Shown: positions 52,209 through 62,259, counted from the stretch's first letter. The stretch is DNA of 64,000 nt from Acetobacteraceae bacterium (GCA_022842185.1 JALHQB010000009.1:39317-103316), one strand, 5' to 3'. Notes: generated from the sequence alone by a model not told the origin. Numbers and translations: made by a program.

Positions 52209-53719
52209 GCGGGACCGATTTCGCCGCGGCGCGCGCGGCGCTGGAGGCCGGGCACGGCACCGTCCTGGTGCGCGAAAGGGTGGCGGACCTCGACACCCCC
52301 GTCGGTGCGTTCCTGAAACTGACGGGCGGCGCGCAGGCCAATGCCTTCCTGCTGGAATCGATCGAAGGCGGGGCGGCACGCGGGCGGTATTCGGGGATCG
52401 GCCTCGCGCCCGACCTGGTGTGGCGCTGCCGCGACGGCCGCGCCGAGATCAACCGCCACGCCCTGTCCGCGCCCCATGCCTTCGAGGCCGAACCGGGTGA
52501 TGCGCTCGACAGCCTGCGCCGGGTGATCGCGGCGGCGCGCATGCCGGTGCCGCCGGGCCTGCCGCCGATGGCCGCCGGGCTGTTCGGCTATCTCGGCTAC
52601 GACATGGTGCGGCTGATCGAGAAACTGCCGGCCACCAACCCCGATGTGCTGGGCATCCCCGATGCGGTGCTGACGCGGCCCACGCTGATGGCGGTGTTCG
52701 ACCATGTGCGGGACACGCTGACGCTCTGCGCGCCGGTGTGGCCCGGTGGCGAACCCGATGCGGCGCTGGAAGCGGCCGAGGCACGGCTGGACGAGGCCGA
52801 GGCGGCGCTGGATCGCCCGGTGCCGCGCGCCGCGCCGCCGGCCGTGCTGCCGAAACTGGCCCAGCCCGACAGCAACTTCACCGAGGCCGGCTACATCGCA
52901 GCGGTGGAGAAGGCCAAGGAATACATCCGCGCCGGGGACGTCTTCCAGGTGGTGCCCGCTCAGCGCTTCTCGGTGCCCTTCGCCCTGCCGGCCTTCTCGT
53001 TGTATCGCGCGCTGCGGCGGATCAACCCCGCGCCATTCCTGGTGTTCGGCGATTTCGGCGGGTTTTCCGTCGTGGCCGCCAGCCCCGAGATCCTGGTGCG
53101 CTGCCGCGACAACACCGTGACCGTGCGGCCGCTGGCCGGCACGCGCCGCCGCGGTGCGACGCCCGAGGAAGACCGCGCGCTGGAGATCGAACTGCTCGCC
53201 GATCCGAAGGAACGCGCCGAGCACCTGATGCTGCTCGACCTCGGCCGCAACGATGTGGGGCGTGTTGCCGCCATCGGCTCGGTGAAGGTCACGGCGCAGT
53301 TCCAGGTCGAACGCTATTCGCAGGTCATGCATATCGGGTCGGAGGTGCAGGGCCGGCTGCGCGAGGGTCTCGACGCGCTGGATGCCTATTGCGCGGGCTT
53401 CCCGGCGGGCACGCTGACCGGGGCGCCGAAAATCCGGGCGATGGAGATCATCGAGGAGCTGGAACCGTCCCGCCGCGGCCTCTACGCCGGTGGCATCGGG
53501 TATTTTGGTGCCGATGGCGGCATGGACACCTGCATCGCGCTGCGCACCGCGCTGGTGAAGGACGGCATCATGCATGTCCAGGCCGGTGCAGGCGTGGTCG
53601 CGGATTCCGACCCCAAGTCGGAATATGAGGAGACGCACCAGAAGGCGCGCGCGCTGTTCCGCGCGGCGGAGGAGGCGGTGCGCTTCGCCGCCGGGCGGCG
53701 TGAACGCGGCAATGCTTGA
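52205..53719 (+). CDS. trpE: Anthranilate synthase component I
   Basis: This 504-residue chorismate-binding enzyme has MAAGLFGYLGYDMVRLIEKL in the N-terminal half and, in the catalytic half, FQVVPAQRFSVPF, PEILVRC, RPLAGTRRRG, LLDLGRNDVGRVA, FPAGTLTGAPKIRAMEIIEE and GIGYFGADGGMDTCIALRTA. It makes anthranilate from chorismate with the TrpG amidotransferase (58116). ATG overlaps the chaperone stop. It is separated by 4.4 kb from trpG-trpD-trpC. I see no leader peptide attenuator upstream because the coding regions overlap. Confidence 0.97.
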   Translation: MSGTDFAAARAALEAGHGTVLVRERVADLDTPVGAFLKLTGGAQANAFLLESIEGGAARGRYSGIGLAPDLVWRCRDGRAEINRHALSAPHAFEAEPGDALDSLRRVIAAARMPVPPGLPPMAAGLFGYLGYDMVRLIEKLPATNPDVLGIPDAVLTRPTLMAVFDHVRDTLTLCAPVWPGGEPDAALEAAEARLDEAEAALDRPVPRAAPPAVLPKLAQPDSNFTEAGYIAAVEKAKEYIRAGDVFQVVPAQRFSVPFALPAFSLYRALRRINPAPFLVFGDFGGFSVVAASPEILVRCRDNTVTVRPLAGTRRRGATPEEDRALEIELLADPKERAEHLMLLDLGRNDVGRVAAIGSVKVTAQFQVERYSQVMHIGSEVQGRLREGLDALDAYCAGFPAGTLTGAPKIRAMEIIEELEPSRRGLYAGGIGYFGADGGMDTCIALRTALVKDGIMHVQAGAGVVADSDPKSEYEETHQKARALFRAAEEAVRFAAGRRERGNA

Positions 53720-53730
53720 CCGTGCGCCGC

Positions 53731-54831
53731 ATGGCGGCAACGGCTGACCTCGCCGCCCTGCTACGTCTGATCGAGGACGCCCGAGAGGGCTGCCGGGCGC
53801 TGGAAGCCGCCGCTGCCTTGCGCAGCCTGTCCGCGCTGGTGCCGGATGACCTGGCGGTCCGCGCGGCCCTCGCCCGCGCGCTGTTCCATGCCGGGCAGTG
53901 GAATGAGGCGTGGGACGCCTATGACGTCCGCTTCGACCTGCTGCCATCCGCCTTCCCGCGTGTGACGCGCCGCGGCCCCGATGGGCCGGTGCCCATCCCG
54001 ATTTGGCGCGGGGAGGGCCGGCCTGATTCCATGCTGGTGATGGGCGAACAGGGCCTCGGCGACACCATCCAGTTCGCCCGCTACCTGCCGCTGCTGGTGG
54101 CGCGCGGCATCCGGGTGCATGCGGTGCTGGACCCGCGCCTGCACCGGCTGCTGGCCCCGGTCACGCACGGGCTGGATTTGCGATCCAGCACCACGCCCGG
54201 GTCGATCGCCGGGGTCCGCGCCTGGCTGCCGCTGCTGAACCTGCCGCGCGCATTGGGGCTGATCCCGCAGGACTATCGCGGCCGCATCCCGTATCTGGCG
54301 GCGGACCCGGAACGCCGCGCCCGGATGCGCGCGCGGATCGGCGCACAGGGTTTCCGCATCGGCATCGTCTGGCAGGGCAATCCGGCCGCCCCGGTGGACG
54401 CCAACCGCTCCGCGCCGCTGGACGCCTTCGCACCGATCGCGGCGGTCCCCGGGGTACGGATCTTCGCGCTGCAGAAGGGACCGGGCGAAGCGCAGGATGC
54501 CCCCTTCCCGCTTGACCGGCTGGGGCCGGAGATGGATGGCGGGCCAGACTGGTTCCTCGACACCGCCGCGGCGATCGAGGCGCTGGACCTGGTCATCACG
54601 GTCGATACCGCGGTGCTGCATCTGGCGGGCGCGCTGGGTCGGCCGGCGCTGATGCTGACGCATGGCCGGACGGTCGATTGGCGCTGGCTGAACGCGGGGG
54701 ATGTGCCGATCTGGTACCCCTCGGTGCGGCTGGCGCGCTGCCCGGACGGCACGGCGGATTGGGCGGCCGCCGCGGGGCGGGCGGCGGTGCTGGTACGGAG
54801 TGGGAACCTGCCGCCGGCGGTGCTTCTCTGA
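53731..54831 (+). CDS. TPR-containing glycosyltransferase-like protein
   Basis: This protein of about 366 residues has an N-terminal TPR-like helical pair (LSALVPDDLAVRAALARALF, AGQWNEAWDAYDVRFDLLP). The GT9/GT41-like domain has the signature MLVMGEQGLGDTIQFARYLP, IGIVWQGNPAAPVDANRSA and VITVDTAVLHLAGALGRP, the nucleotide-sugar site. Such proteins occur in flagellar or surface glycosylation loci; target unknown. The frame opens at TTG 53716 overlapping the trpE stop (TTGA); ATG 53731 and GTG 53722 are alternatives. Family A copy A4 follows. Confidence 0.75.
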   Translation: MAATADLAALLRLIEDAREGCRALEAAAALRSLSALVPDDLAVRAALARALFHAGQWNEAWDAYDVRFDLLPSAFPRVTRRGPDGPVPIPIWRGEGRPDSMLVMGEQGLGDTIQFARYLPLLVARGIRVHAVLDPRLHRLLAPVTHGLDLRSSTTPGSIAGVRAWLPLLNLPRALGLIPQDYRGRIPYLAADPERRARMRARIGAQGFRIGIVWQGNPAAPVDANRSAPLDAFAPIAAVPGVRIFALQKGPGEAQDAPFPLDRLGPEMDGGPDWFLDTAAAIEALDLVITVDTAVLHLAGALGRPALMLTHGRTVDWRWLNAGDVPIWYPSVRLARCPDGTADWAAAAGRAAVLVRSGNLPPAVLL

Positions 54832-54890
54832 GCGGGGCGACCGAGAGGGGGCTCCTCGCCATGCTCGCAAATTTGTGGCGATGGCACTCC

Positions 54891-55115
54891 TTGGAGAGGG
54901 GCGTCGCCCCTCTCCAAACCTCACCCCACCAAAGGCTTAAGGCCTTTGGAAACCTCCTTTTTGGTGCTGAACGTCGTCGGTCGGCGCCAAGTCAAATGCC
55001 CAGATATTGGTATTCGGCCGGGTGAGGATGGCCCTGCGTGACAAATGCCAAGGTCCCGTGGTCCAGGGACCCGTTGGTCCCTGGCGGGGTGGTTTTGGAG
55101 GGGCAGCGCCCCTCC
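54891..55115 (+). repeat. Family A intergenic repeat, full copy A4
   Basis: This 225 bp element is similar to A3 (same orientation) and A2 (inverted): TTGGAGAGGGGC-GTC-GCCCCTCTCCAA, CCAAAGGC-TTAAG-GCCTTTGG, spacer with TTTTTGGTGCTGAACG, GTCCAGGGACC/GGTCCCTGG, and TTGGAGGGGC/GCCCCTCCA at the right end. It lies 66 bp before the first recognisable residue of a truncated RES-domain gene. Its left edge shares about ten flanking bases with the other copies (ATGG---TCC), so the true unit is slightly longer. Confidence 0.8.
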
Positions 55116-55180
55116 ATTCTTGCCACCCACACGTCATCAAACGCGGTCGCAGGGATGGGACGCCTCCCGCGCCGGCGCCC

Positions 55181-55546
55181 GGCGTGCCGGTGATCTACGC
55201 GGCCAGCAGCAAGGCGCTGTCGATGCTCGAAGTGCTGGTGCCGGGCGGCGACATGGCCGTGCCGCGCGCTGCGGTGACGGCGATGATACCCGACGATGTG
55301 GCGATCGAAGACCTCAACACGCTGTCTCTGGGATGGCGCGAGATCGACAGCCCCGCGGCGATGTCAGCCGGTACCGAATGGGTCATCTCGGGGCGCACGG
55401 CGATATTGCGCGTCCCCTCGGTCATCGTGCCCGATGAAGCGAACGTCCTGGTCAACCCCTCGCACCCGGCCAGCGCGCGCATCACGGTGAGCACCCCCGT
55501 CCCCATTTCATGGGACGAACGGCTGTTCGGGATCGTGGCTCCGTAG
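55181..55546 (+). pseudogene. RES-domain NAD phosphorylase toxin, N-terminally truncated
   Basis: The frame carries the C-terminal two thirds of a RES domain: VPVIYAASSKALSMLEVLVP (conserved Tyr and Glu), then ILRVPSVIVPDEANVLVNPS (conserved Ser) and HP-SARI. RES toxins of MbcT/ParT type degrade or modify NAD and are paired with a Xre/MbcA-like antitoxin. Here the N-terminal 25-30 residues, including the G-x-R-W arginine needed for catalysis, are missing and the upstream DNA is unrelated, ending at family A copy A4. No antitoxin gene is next to it. The frame is open upstream into the repeat, but no normal start exists. It is most likely an inactive remnant. Confidence 0.7.
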
Positions 55547-55556
55547 AGCCCCGCGC

Positions 55557-55760
55557 TCACCCCGGCTGGATAAGCCGCAGGGCCTGGGTCAGGCTCCACG
55601 CGAACCATGCGACGGCGATCAGGACCGCCGACCACAGCACCGCCATGCCGATCATCCGCGCCCGCCCATTCCCCCATCGCCGCAGCGCCAGTCCACCGAT
55701 CAGCAGCAAAATGAGCAGCAACGGCTGCGCCCAGGGCAGCTGCTCCAGCAACTCGGTCAT
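55557..55760 (-). CDS. Small membrane protein, 67 residues
   Basis: Two hydrophobic helices (PLLLILLLIGGLALRRW, about 13-29, and MAVLWSAVLIAVAWFAWSL, about 39-57) are separated by a basic loop (GNGRARM). Its start overlaps the stop of the enolase-superfamily gene by 4 nt (ATGA), so it is probably the last gene of that operon. No family recognised. Confidence 0.65.
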   Translation of the reverse strand: MTELLEQLPWAQPLLLILLLIGGLALRRWGNGRARMIGMAVLWSAVLIAVAWFAWSLTQALRLIQPG

Positions 55761-56959
55761 GCGCCGCTGACGCGCAGGATCGCGTCGTCGCGCCGCGCCA
55801 CCTCCGGCAGCAGCCGCGCGCCCAGGCCAGGGCCTTCCATCGGCAGCACCCAGCCCCGTTCGACGGTCGGCAGCACCGTCACCAGGTCGCGGTACCAGGT
55901 CGCCAGCGTCGCCCGCACCACTTCCTGGAACATCGCCGTCGGCGCGTGCATCGCCAGGTGGACGGAGGCGATCAGCGTGATCGGCCCGGTGCAGTCATGC
56001 GGCGCGACCGGCCGCGCCCAGGCCTCGGCCAGCGCGGCGATCTTGCGCGCCTCGGTCAGCCCGCCGCACCAGGCAAGGTCGAGCATCACGATATCCGTCG
56101 CACCGGCGACCAGCAGGTCGCGGAACGCCACCTTGCCGCCCAGCGTCTCACTCGCGCAGATCGGCACGCGCACGGCGCGGCGCAGCTCCGCCAGGGACGC
56201 GACATCGTCCATCTTGGCGATCGGATCTTCCGCCCAGGTGATGTTGAAGTCTTCCAGCGCCCGGCAGATCGACAGCGCGGCGGGGTAGGACCACAGCGAG
56301 TGCAGTTCCGCCATGATCTCCATCCGGTCGCCCACCGCGCGGCGTATCTTGGCAAAAGGCTCCAGCCCCTTCTTCAGGTCGGACAGCGTGATCGACACGC
56401 CCTGGGTGGCCGGCGCGTAGATGTCGAAAGGCCAGATCTTCATGGCGTTGAAGCCTTCCGACAGCAGGCTTTCCGCCAGCACGCCCGCATCGCGCATGAA
56501 AGCGACCTGGTCGTCATACGGCCCGCGCGCTTCATCCGCCGCGCCGATGTCGCGCCGCTGCGCGGATTTCGTGTTGTAGTCGTATCCGGCGCAGGTGTTG
56601 TAGCTGCGGACGCGGTCGCGCGACCTGCCGCCCAGCGCCTCATGCACCGGCACGCCATGGCGCTGGCCCTTGAGGTCCCACAGCGCGATGTCGATGGCCG
56701 ACGCCGCGCGGACCTCGGCCGAAGACCCGCCGAAGCCGACATAGGGGATGAGCAGCGCACGGGAGATCGGTTCGATGTCGCGCGAATCGCGCCCGATCAG
56801 CAGGGGCGCGACGCTTTCGTGGATCACCGCTTCCACCGCCGCCGCGCCGCGGAACGCCTCGCCCAGGCCGGTCAGGCCTTCATCGGTGGTGACCTCCGCC
56901 CAGATCAGGTTCGGCCGTTCGCCGATGCGGATGGTGCGGATGGACGTGATTCGGCTCAT
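55757..56959 (-). CDS. Mandelate racemase/muconate lactonizing enzyme family dehydratase
   Basis: This 400-residue enolase-superfamily protein has a capping domain (RIGERPNLIWAEVTTDEGLT), barrel lysine in FNAMKIWPFD, and metal ligands in EIMAELHSLW, WAEDPI and ICASETLGGK. The catalytic His lies in PVAPHDCTGP, suggesting the mandelate-racemase-like subgroup that dehydrates acid sugars or racemises alpha-hydroxy acids. The stop and start overlaps with neighbours (Bug gene upstream, small membrane gene downstream) mark an operon. Substrate unknown; the linked Bug protein may import it. Confidence 0.88.
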   Translation of the reverse strand: MSRITSIRTIRIGERPNLIWAEVTTDEGLTGLGEAFRGAAAVEAVIHESVAPLLIGRDSRDIEPISRALLIPYVGFGGSSAEVRAASAIDIALWDLKGQRHGVPVHEALGGRSRDRVRSYNTCAGYDYNTKSAQRRDIGAADEARGPYDDQVAFMRDAGVLAESLLSEGFNAMKIWPFDIYAPATQGVSITLSDLKKGLEPFAKIRRAVGDRMEIMAELHSLWSYPAALSICRALEDFNITWAEDPIAKMDDVASLAELRRAVRVPICASETLGGKVAFRDLLVAGATDIVMLDLAWCGGLTEARKIAALAEAWARPVAPHDCTGPITLIASVHLAMHAPTAMFQEVVRATLATWYRDLVTVLPTVERGWVLPMEGPGLGARLLPEVARRDDAILRVSGA

Positions 56960-57957
56960 TCGGCGCGGATTCCCTGCTTGCGGACAACCTCGGCCCAGCG
57001 GGCGGCTTCGGCGCGGACATGGGCGCCCATCTGGTCGGGCGTGCCGCCCAATGGCGTGGCGCCGAGTTCGGACATGCGGGCGCGCACGGCCGGGTCCTGC
57101 AGCGCCCGGCCGAAGGCGGCGTTGAGTGCCGCGATCGCGGCCGGCGGCGTGCGCGCGGGCGTCATGAAGCCGAACCAGCTGTCGATCGCCATGCCCTGCA
57201 CGCCCTGTTCGGCGAAGGTCGGCACATCGGGCAGTTCGGGGATTCGCGTGTCGCTCACGGCCGCCAGCGCCCGCACCGTCCCGCCGCGGATATGCGGCAG
57301 GATGGATGGCAAATTGTCGAAGAACACATCGACGCGGCCGGCCACCAGGTCCGTGATGGCGGGACCCGACCCGCGATAGGGCACATGGGTCATCTCGATG
57401 CCGGTGATGGACCGCAGCAATTCAGGCCCGAGATGGTTCGACGCCCCGACGCCCGAGGAGGCGAAGGTCAGCGGCTGCCGGCGGGCCAGGGCAATGAATT
57501 CCTGCACGTTCTGTGCCGGCAATTCGCGCCGCACGGTCATCACGTTGCGCACCGCCCCTGTCAGGATGACGGGCGCGAAATCGTTCAGCAGGTCATAGCC
57601 GGGGTTGGCGTAAAGCGCGGGATTGGCACCACAAGGGCCGAAGGCGCATTGGATCAGCGTGGTGCCATCGGCGGCGCCGCGCGCAGCTTCGGCCATGCCG
57701 ATATTGCCGCCCGCACCGCCACGGTTCTCCACCACCGCGCCGCGCGGCAGATGCGGCCCGGCGGCTTCGGCCAGCAGCCGGGCGACGATGTCGCTGGTGC
57801 CCCCGGGGGTGAAGGGCACGATGATGCGGATCGGGCGGTCCGGCAGGTCGGCGGCCAGCGCCGGGGCCAGCCCGGCCATGGCGATCATCCCTGCCACAGC
57901 GGCGCGGCTCATCGCAGCCGCTGCCCGCCCCGTCAGGCCACGTGACATGAGTCCCAT
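56956..57957 (-). CDS. Bug/TctC-family solute-binding protein
   Basis: This 333-residue protein has a signal peptide (MSRAAVAGMIAMAGLAPALA preceded by a basic region). The ligand loop is IRIIVPFTPGGTSDIVARLL, then ENRGGAGGNIGMAEAARG and MTHVPYRGSGPAITDLVAG. It should bind a carboxylate for a TctAB-type carrier not encoded here. ATG 57957 follows GAGGGAC. The gene overlaps the enolase-superfamily dehydratase by 4 nt, so the transported acid and the enzyme substrate may be the same compound (inference). Confidence 0.92.
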   Translation of the reverse strand: MGLMSRGLTGRAAAAMSRAAVAGMIAMAGLAPALAADLPDRPIRIIVPFTPGGTSDIVARLLAEAAGPHLPRGAVVENRGGAGGNIGMAEAARGAADGTTLIQCAFGPCGANPALYANPGYDLLNDFAPVILTGAVRNVMTVRRELPAQNVQEFIALARRQPLTFASSGVGASNHLGPELLRSITGIEMTHVPYRGSGPAITDLVAGRVDVFFDNLPSILPHIRGGTVRALAAVSDTRIPELPDVPTFAEQGVQGMAIDSWFGFMTPARTPPAAIAALNAAFGRALQDPAVRARMSELGATPLGGTPDQMGAHVRAEAARWAEVVRKQGIRAE

Positions 57958-58115
57958 CCGTCCCTCCCTCGTGTTGGTCCTTGGGCCAAAGGCGCCGCTT
58001 CGGCCGTGATCATCCTGGGCATGGACGATACGCCATTCGATGGAATGCGCGAGATCGCCGCCCGCTCGTCGCTGGCGACTTGATTTCATCGGCCAGCGGG
58101 GCCAACGATCCGCCC

Positions 58116-58715
58116 ATGATCCTCCTGATCGACAATTACGACAGCTTCACCTTCAACCTCTTCCACTTCCTGGGGGACCTCGGGGCCAAGGTGGAAGTGC
58201 GGCGGAACGATGCGATCGACCCGCAGGGGGTCCTCGCCATGAAGCCCGAGGCGGTGGTGCTGTCCCCCGGCCCCTGTACGCCGAACGAGGCCGGCATCTG
58301 CCTGCCGCTGATCGCGCTGGCCGCCGAGGTGCGCCTGCCGGTTCTGGGCGTCTGCCTGGGCCACCAAGCCATCGGGCAGGCCTTCGGCGGCGACGTGATC
58401 CGCGCGCCGGAACCGGTGCATGGCAAGGTCTGGCAGGTCCATCACGACGGCCGGGACGTCTTTGCCGGCATCCCCTCCCCCTTCGCGGCCACGCGCTATC
58501 ATTCCTTGATCGTGGACCGGGCGACCATGCCGGACTGCCTGGATGTCACGGCCTGGACCGAGGATGGCCTCGTGATGGGGGTCAAGCACCGGACGCTGCC
58601 CATCTCCGGCGTGCAGTTCCACCCGGAAAGCATCGCCTCGGCCCATGGCCACGACCTGCTGCGCAACTTCCTGACGCTGGCCGGCGCCCGGATGACGGCA
58701 CCCGCCGCGGCCTGA
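58116..58715 (+). CDS. trpG: Anthranilate synthase component II (glutamine amidotransferase)
   Basis: This 199-residue class I amidotransferase begins [20 protein letters not shown], has the nucleophile Cys80 in [17 protein letters not shown] and the His-Glu pair in [11 protein letters not shown]. It supplies ammonia to TrpE. ATG 58116; the frame is open upstream but homology starts here. trpD follows after 4 nt, starting trpG-trpD-trpC-moaC-moeA. Confidence 0.96.
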   Translation: MILLIDNYDSFTFNLFHFLGDLGAKVEVRRNDAIDPQGVLAMKPEAVVLSPGPCTPNEAGICLPLIALAAEVRLPVLGVCLGHQAIGQAFGGDVIRAPEPVHGKVWQVHHDGRDVFAGIPSPFAATRYHSLIVDRATMPDCLDVTAWTEDGLVMGVKHRTLPISGVQFHPESIASAHGHDLLRNFLTLAGARMTAPAAA

Positions 58716-58719
58716 CGCG

Positions 58720-59745
58720 ATGTCGCTCAAACCGATCCTCGCGCGCCTGGCGAACGCCGAACGCCTGACCGAATCCGAGGCCGAGGACGCCTTCGGCATC
58801 ATCATGGGCGGCGAGGCCACGCCGGCGCAGATCGCCGGCCTGCTGATGGCGATGCGCGTGCGCGGGGAAACCGTGGCCGAGATGACCGGCGCGGTGCGCG
58901 CGATGCGTGCCCGCATGGTGGCGATCGAAGCGCCGCCCGGCGCGATGGACATCGTGGGAACCGGCGGCGATTCGGCCGGGACGCTGAACATTTCGACCAC
59001 CACGGCCATGGTGGTGGCCGGCGCCGGCGTGCCGGTCGCCAAGCACGGCAACCGGGCCTTGTCGTCGAAATCCGGCGCGGCGGATGCGATCGCCGCACTC
59101 GGCATTTCGCTGGACGTGGCGATCGAACGCCTGCCGGCGGTGTTGCGGGAGGCCGGGATGGTCTTCCTGATGGCGCCGCGCCACCACGCCTCCATGCGTC
59201 ATGCCGCGGGGCCGCGGGTCGAACTCGGCACTCGCACCATCTTCAACCTGCTCGGCCCGCTTGCGAACCCGGCGCGGGTGAAGCGCCAGATGACCGGTGC
59301 TTTCGCCCCGGAATGGCTGCGCCCGATGGCCGAGGCGCTGGGCCGCTTAGGCACCGAACGCGCCTGGCTGGTGCATGGCCAGGGCCTCGATGAACTGACG
59401 CTGGCGGGTGAGAGCCAGGTGGTCTCGCTCGACCCCGACGGGTCGTTGCATGAATTCACGGTGACGCCGGAGGATGCCGGCCTGCCGCGCGCGCCGGCCG
59501 CCGCGCTGAAAGGCGGCAACCCGGCGGAGAACGCCATTGCGCTGGAGGCGTTGCTGAACGGCGCGAAAGGCCCATATCGAGACGTGGTGGTGCTGAATGC
59601 CGCCGCCGCCTTGATCGTTGCCGGCCATGCCGCCGATCTTCGCGAAGGGGCGGCGATCGCCGCCCGAGCCATAGACGATGGCGCGGCGCTTGGCGTACTG
59701 ACGCGCCTCCGCGCCGCCTGCCCCCCCAAGGACGCCGCAGCATGA
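58720..59745 (+). CDS. trpD: Anthranilate phosphoribosyltransferase
   Basis: This 341-residue enzyme has the PRPP loop [35 protein letters not shown] and [14 protein letters not shown], and it transfers phosphoribose to anthranilate. The length is usual. It overlaps trpC by 4 nt. The C-terminal end is Ala/Pro rich. Confidence 0.97.
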   Translation: MSLKPILARLANAERLTESEAEDAFGIIMGGEATPAQIAGLLMAMRVRGETVAEMTGAVRAMRARMVAIEAPPGAMDIVGTGGDSAGTLNISTTTAMVVAGAGVPVAKHGNRALSSKSGAADAIAALGISLDVAIERLPAVLREAGMVFLMAPRHHASMRHAAGPRVELGTRTIFNLLGPLANPARVKRQMTGAFAPEWLRPMAEALGRLGTERAWLVHGQGLDELTLAGESQVVSLDPDGSLHEFTVTPEDAGLPRAPAAALKGGNPAENAIALEALLNGAKGPYRDVVVLNAAAALIVAGHAADLREGAAIAARAIDDGAALGVLTRLRAACPPKDAAA

Positions 59746-60581
59746 ACGCCCCCCTGCTTGTCAAACCGCCTGCCGATACCGCCTCGATCCCCGATGTCCT
59801 GGTCCGCATCCTCGCCGACAAGGAAAAGGAGGTGGCCGAGCGCATGGCCACCACCCCCCAGAACGAGATCGAGCGCGCCGCGGCCCATGCCCCGAAGCTG
59901 CGCGACTTCGTCGGCGCGCTGTGCACCCGCATCGGGGAAGGCCGCACCGGGCTGATCGCCGAGATCAAGCGCGCCTCGCCGTCCGGCGGGCTGATCCGCG
60001 ACCCCTTCGACCCCCCGACCCTGGCCCGCGACTATGAAGCCGGCGGCGCGGCCTGCCTGTCGATCCTGACCGACGGCCCGTATTTCCAGGGCAGCCGGGA
60101 AGACCTGGTCGCCGCGCGCGCGGCCTGTTCCCTGCCGGTGCTGCGCAAGGACTTCATGATCCACCCCTGGCAGGTCTTCGAGGCCCGCGCGATGGGCGCG
60201 GACGCCATCCTGCTGATCATGACGGCGCTGACCGACGAACGCGCCAATGAGCTGGAGGACATCGCCCTGTCGCTGGACATGGCGGTCCTGGCCGAGGTGC
60301 ATGACCGCCGCGAGCTGGACCGCGCGCTGGGCCTGCAGACGCGGCTGATCGGCATCAACAACCGTGACCTGCGCACGCTGCAGACCGACATCGCGCTGAC
60401 CGAGGCGCTGGCCCCGCTGGTCCCGGCGGACCGGCTGCCGGTCGCCGAAAGCGGCATCCGCACGCCGGCCGATGTGCGGCGCATGGCGATGGCCGGCGCG
60501 CATTGCATCCTGGTGGGCGAGCATCTGATGCGGCAGCCGGATGTGACCGCGGCCGCGCAAATGCTGGTGGATGCGCGCTGA
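59742..60581 (+). CDS. trpC: Indole-3-glycerol-phosphate synthase
   Basis: This 279-residue TIM barrel has [16 protein letters not shown] with the catalytic Glu and Lys, [36 protein letters not shown] and [14 protein letters not shown]. It closes the indole ring in tryptophan synthesis. The ATG overlaps the trpD stop. It is immediately followed by moaC (0 nt). Confidence 0.97.
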   Translation: MNAPLLVKPPADTASIPDVLVRILADKEKEVAERMATTPQNEIERAAAHAPKLRDFVGALCTRIGEGRTGLIAEIKRASPSGGLIRDPFDPPTLARDYEAGGAACLSILTDGPYFQGSREDLVAARAACSLPVLRKDFMIHPWQVFEARAMGADAILLIMTALTDERANELEDIALSLDMAVLAEVHDRRELDRALGLQTRLIGINNRDLRTLQTDIALTEALAPLVPADRLPVAESGIRTPADVRRMAMAGAHCILVGEHLMRQPDVTAAAQMLVDAR

Positions 60582-61052
60582 GTGGCACTGACCCATTTCG
60601 ACGCCGCCGGCCGCGCGGCAATGGTCGATGTCGCGGGCAAGGATGAGACATCGCGCACCGCCACCGCGCGCGGGCGGATCGTGATGGAACCGGCCACCCT
60701 CGCGCTGATCCGCGAAGGCCGCGCGGGCAAGGGCGATGTGCTGGGCGTGGCGCGGATCGCGGGGATCATGGCGGCGAAGAAGACATCGGACCTCATCCCG
60801 CTGTGCCACCCGCTGATGCTGTCCAAGGTGGCCGTCGATCTGGTGCCCGAGGGCGATGACGCCGTCGCCATCGAAGCGACCGTCACCCTGACCGGCCGGA
60901 CCGGCGTCGAGATGGAGGCGCTGACGGCCGTGACGGTCGCCGCACTCACCGTCTATGACATGGTCAAGGCGGTGGATCGCGGCATGCGGATCGAGGATGT
61001 CCGCCTGGTCCACAAGGCCGGCGGCAAGTCGGGCGAGTTCCATGGCCGATGA
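60582..61052 (+). CDS. moaC: Cyclic pyranopterin monophosphate synthase
   Basis: This 156-residue protein of molybdenum cofactor synthesis has [55 protein letters not shown] and the catalytic K-A-V-D. It uses GTG directly after the trpC stop. It ends in [13 protein letters not shown] and overlaps moeA by 11 nt. The trpC-moaC-moeA order is common in alphaproteobacteria. Confidence 0.96.
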   Translation: MALTHFDAAGRAAMVDVAGKDETSRTATARGRIVMEPATLALIREGRAGKGDVLGVARIAGIMAAKKTSDLIPLCHPLMLSKVAVDLVPEGDDAVAIEATVTLTGRTGVEMEALTAVTVAALTVYDMVKAVDRGMRIEDVRLVHKAGGKSGEFHGR

Positions 61053-62259
61053 CCTGCTGCCCGTCGATGACGCCCGCGCGCGCATCCTCTCGGGGCTGAC
61101 GCCCACCGCCGCGGAGACCATAGGCCTATCCGAAGGTGCCGGGCGCGTGCTGGCGCGCGGCGTCACGGCGCGCCTGACGCAGCCGCCGGCGGATGTCTCG
61201 GCGATGGATGGATATGCCGTGCGCGCGGCCGATGCGGTCGAGGGTGCGACCCTGGCGGTGATCGGTTCCGCCCCCGCCGGGCGGCCCTTCGCCGGGTCGG
61301 TGGGCGCCGGGGCTGCCGTGCGCATCTTCACCGGCGGCTTCGTCCCCGCCGGGGCCGACGCGATCCTGCTGCAGGAGGATGCGACCGCCGCCGGTGACCG
61401 CGTCCGGGTGAATGAATCGGTCAAGTCCGGCCGGCATATCCGGCGGCGTGGCCTGGACTTCGCCGAAGGGGCCGAGGTGCTCGCGGCCGGCCGCAGGCTG
61501 ACCGCGCGCGACATCGGCCTGGCCGCGGCGTCGAACAATCCATGGCTTGCCGTGCACCGGCGGCCGCGCATCGGCATCCTGGCGACAGGCGACGAGATCG
61601 CACTGCCCGGGGATCCGATCCCGCCGGGTGGCATCGTCTCCTCGAATGCCCACGCCCTGGCGGCGCTGGTGCGCGCCTCGGGTGGCGATGCCGTCGTGCT
61701 GCCGATCGCGCCCGACGACACCCATGCGATCGCCGAGGTCGCCGCCACCGCCCACGCCTTCGACATGCTGGTGACCACCGGCGGGGCGAGCGTGGGGGAA
61801 CACGACCTGATCCAGGCAGCGCTCGGCGGCGAGGGCTTCGCCCTGGGCTTCTGGAAGATCGCGATGCGGCCGGGCAAGCCGCTGATCTGGGGCCGGCTGG
61901 GCCGGACGCCGGTGCTGGGGCTGCCGGGCAATCCCGTCTCGGCCCTGGTATGCGCGGTGGTGTTCCTGATCCCGGCGATTGCGCGTCTGTCGGGCCTGCC
62001 CGGCGCACCGCCGCCAACACGGCGGGTGGTGACAGCCGTGGCGCTGGCGCAAAACGACCGCCGCGCGGATTACCTGCGGGCCACCGTGTCGCTGGATGCC
62101 GAGGGCCAGCTTCTGGTCACGCCGGCGGCGGTGCAGGATTCGTCGATGCTGGCCACGCTGGCGCGCGCGGATGCGCTGGTGCTGCGCGCACCGCATGCGC
62201 CCGCGCTGCCGGCAGGGGCGGAGGTGGAGGCGATCCTGCTGGCGGAATTGGGCGTCTAG
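61042..62259 (+). CDS. moeA: Molybdopterin molybdenumtransferase
   Basis: This 405-residue protein has [37 protein letters not shown], the central MoaB-like fold with ATGDEI and [23 protein letters not shown] and [14 protein letters not shown]. It inserts molybdate into molybdopterin. ATG 61042 lies inside moaC (11 nt overlap). A family B double repeat follows before the convergent methyltransferase gene. Confidence 0.96.
   Translation: MADDLLPVDDARARILSGLTPTAAETIGLSEGAGRVLARGVTARLTQPPADVSAMDGYAVRAADAVEGATLAVIGSAPAGRPFAGSVGAGAAVRIFTGGFVPAGADAILLQEDATAAGDRVRVNESVKSGRHIRRRGLDFAEGAEVLAAGRRLTARDIGLAAASNNPWLAVHRRPRIGILATGDEIALPGDPIPPGGIVSSNAHALAALVRASGGDAVVLPIAPDDTHAIAEVAATAHAFDMLVTTGGASVGEHDLIQAALGGEGFALGFWKIAMRPGKPLIWGRLGRTPVLGLPGNPVSALVCAVVFLIPAIARLSGLPGAPPPTRRVVTAVALAQNDRRADYLRATVSLDAEGQLLVTPAAVQDSSMLATLARADALVLRAPHAPALPAGAEVEAILLAELGV

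Noticed and set aside
51464..53947. 827-codon minus-strand frame opposite the chaperone and trpE
   Set aside because: Antisense of two certain genes; no recognisable domain.
59199..61931. 910-codon minus-strand frame opposite trpD-trpC-moaC-moeA
   Set aside because: High-GC antisense frame; low-complexity Ser/Arg/Pro composition and strong genes on the other strand.
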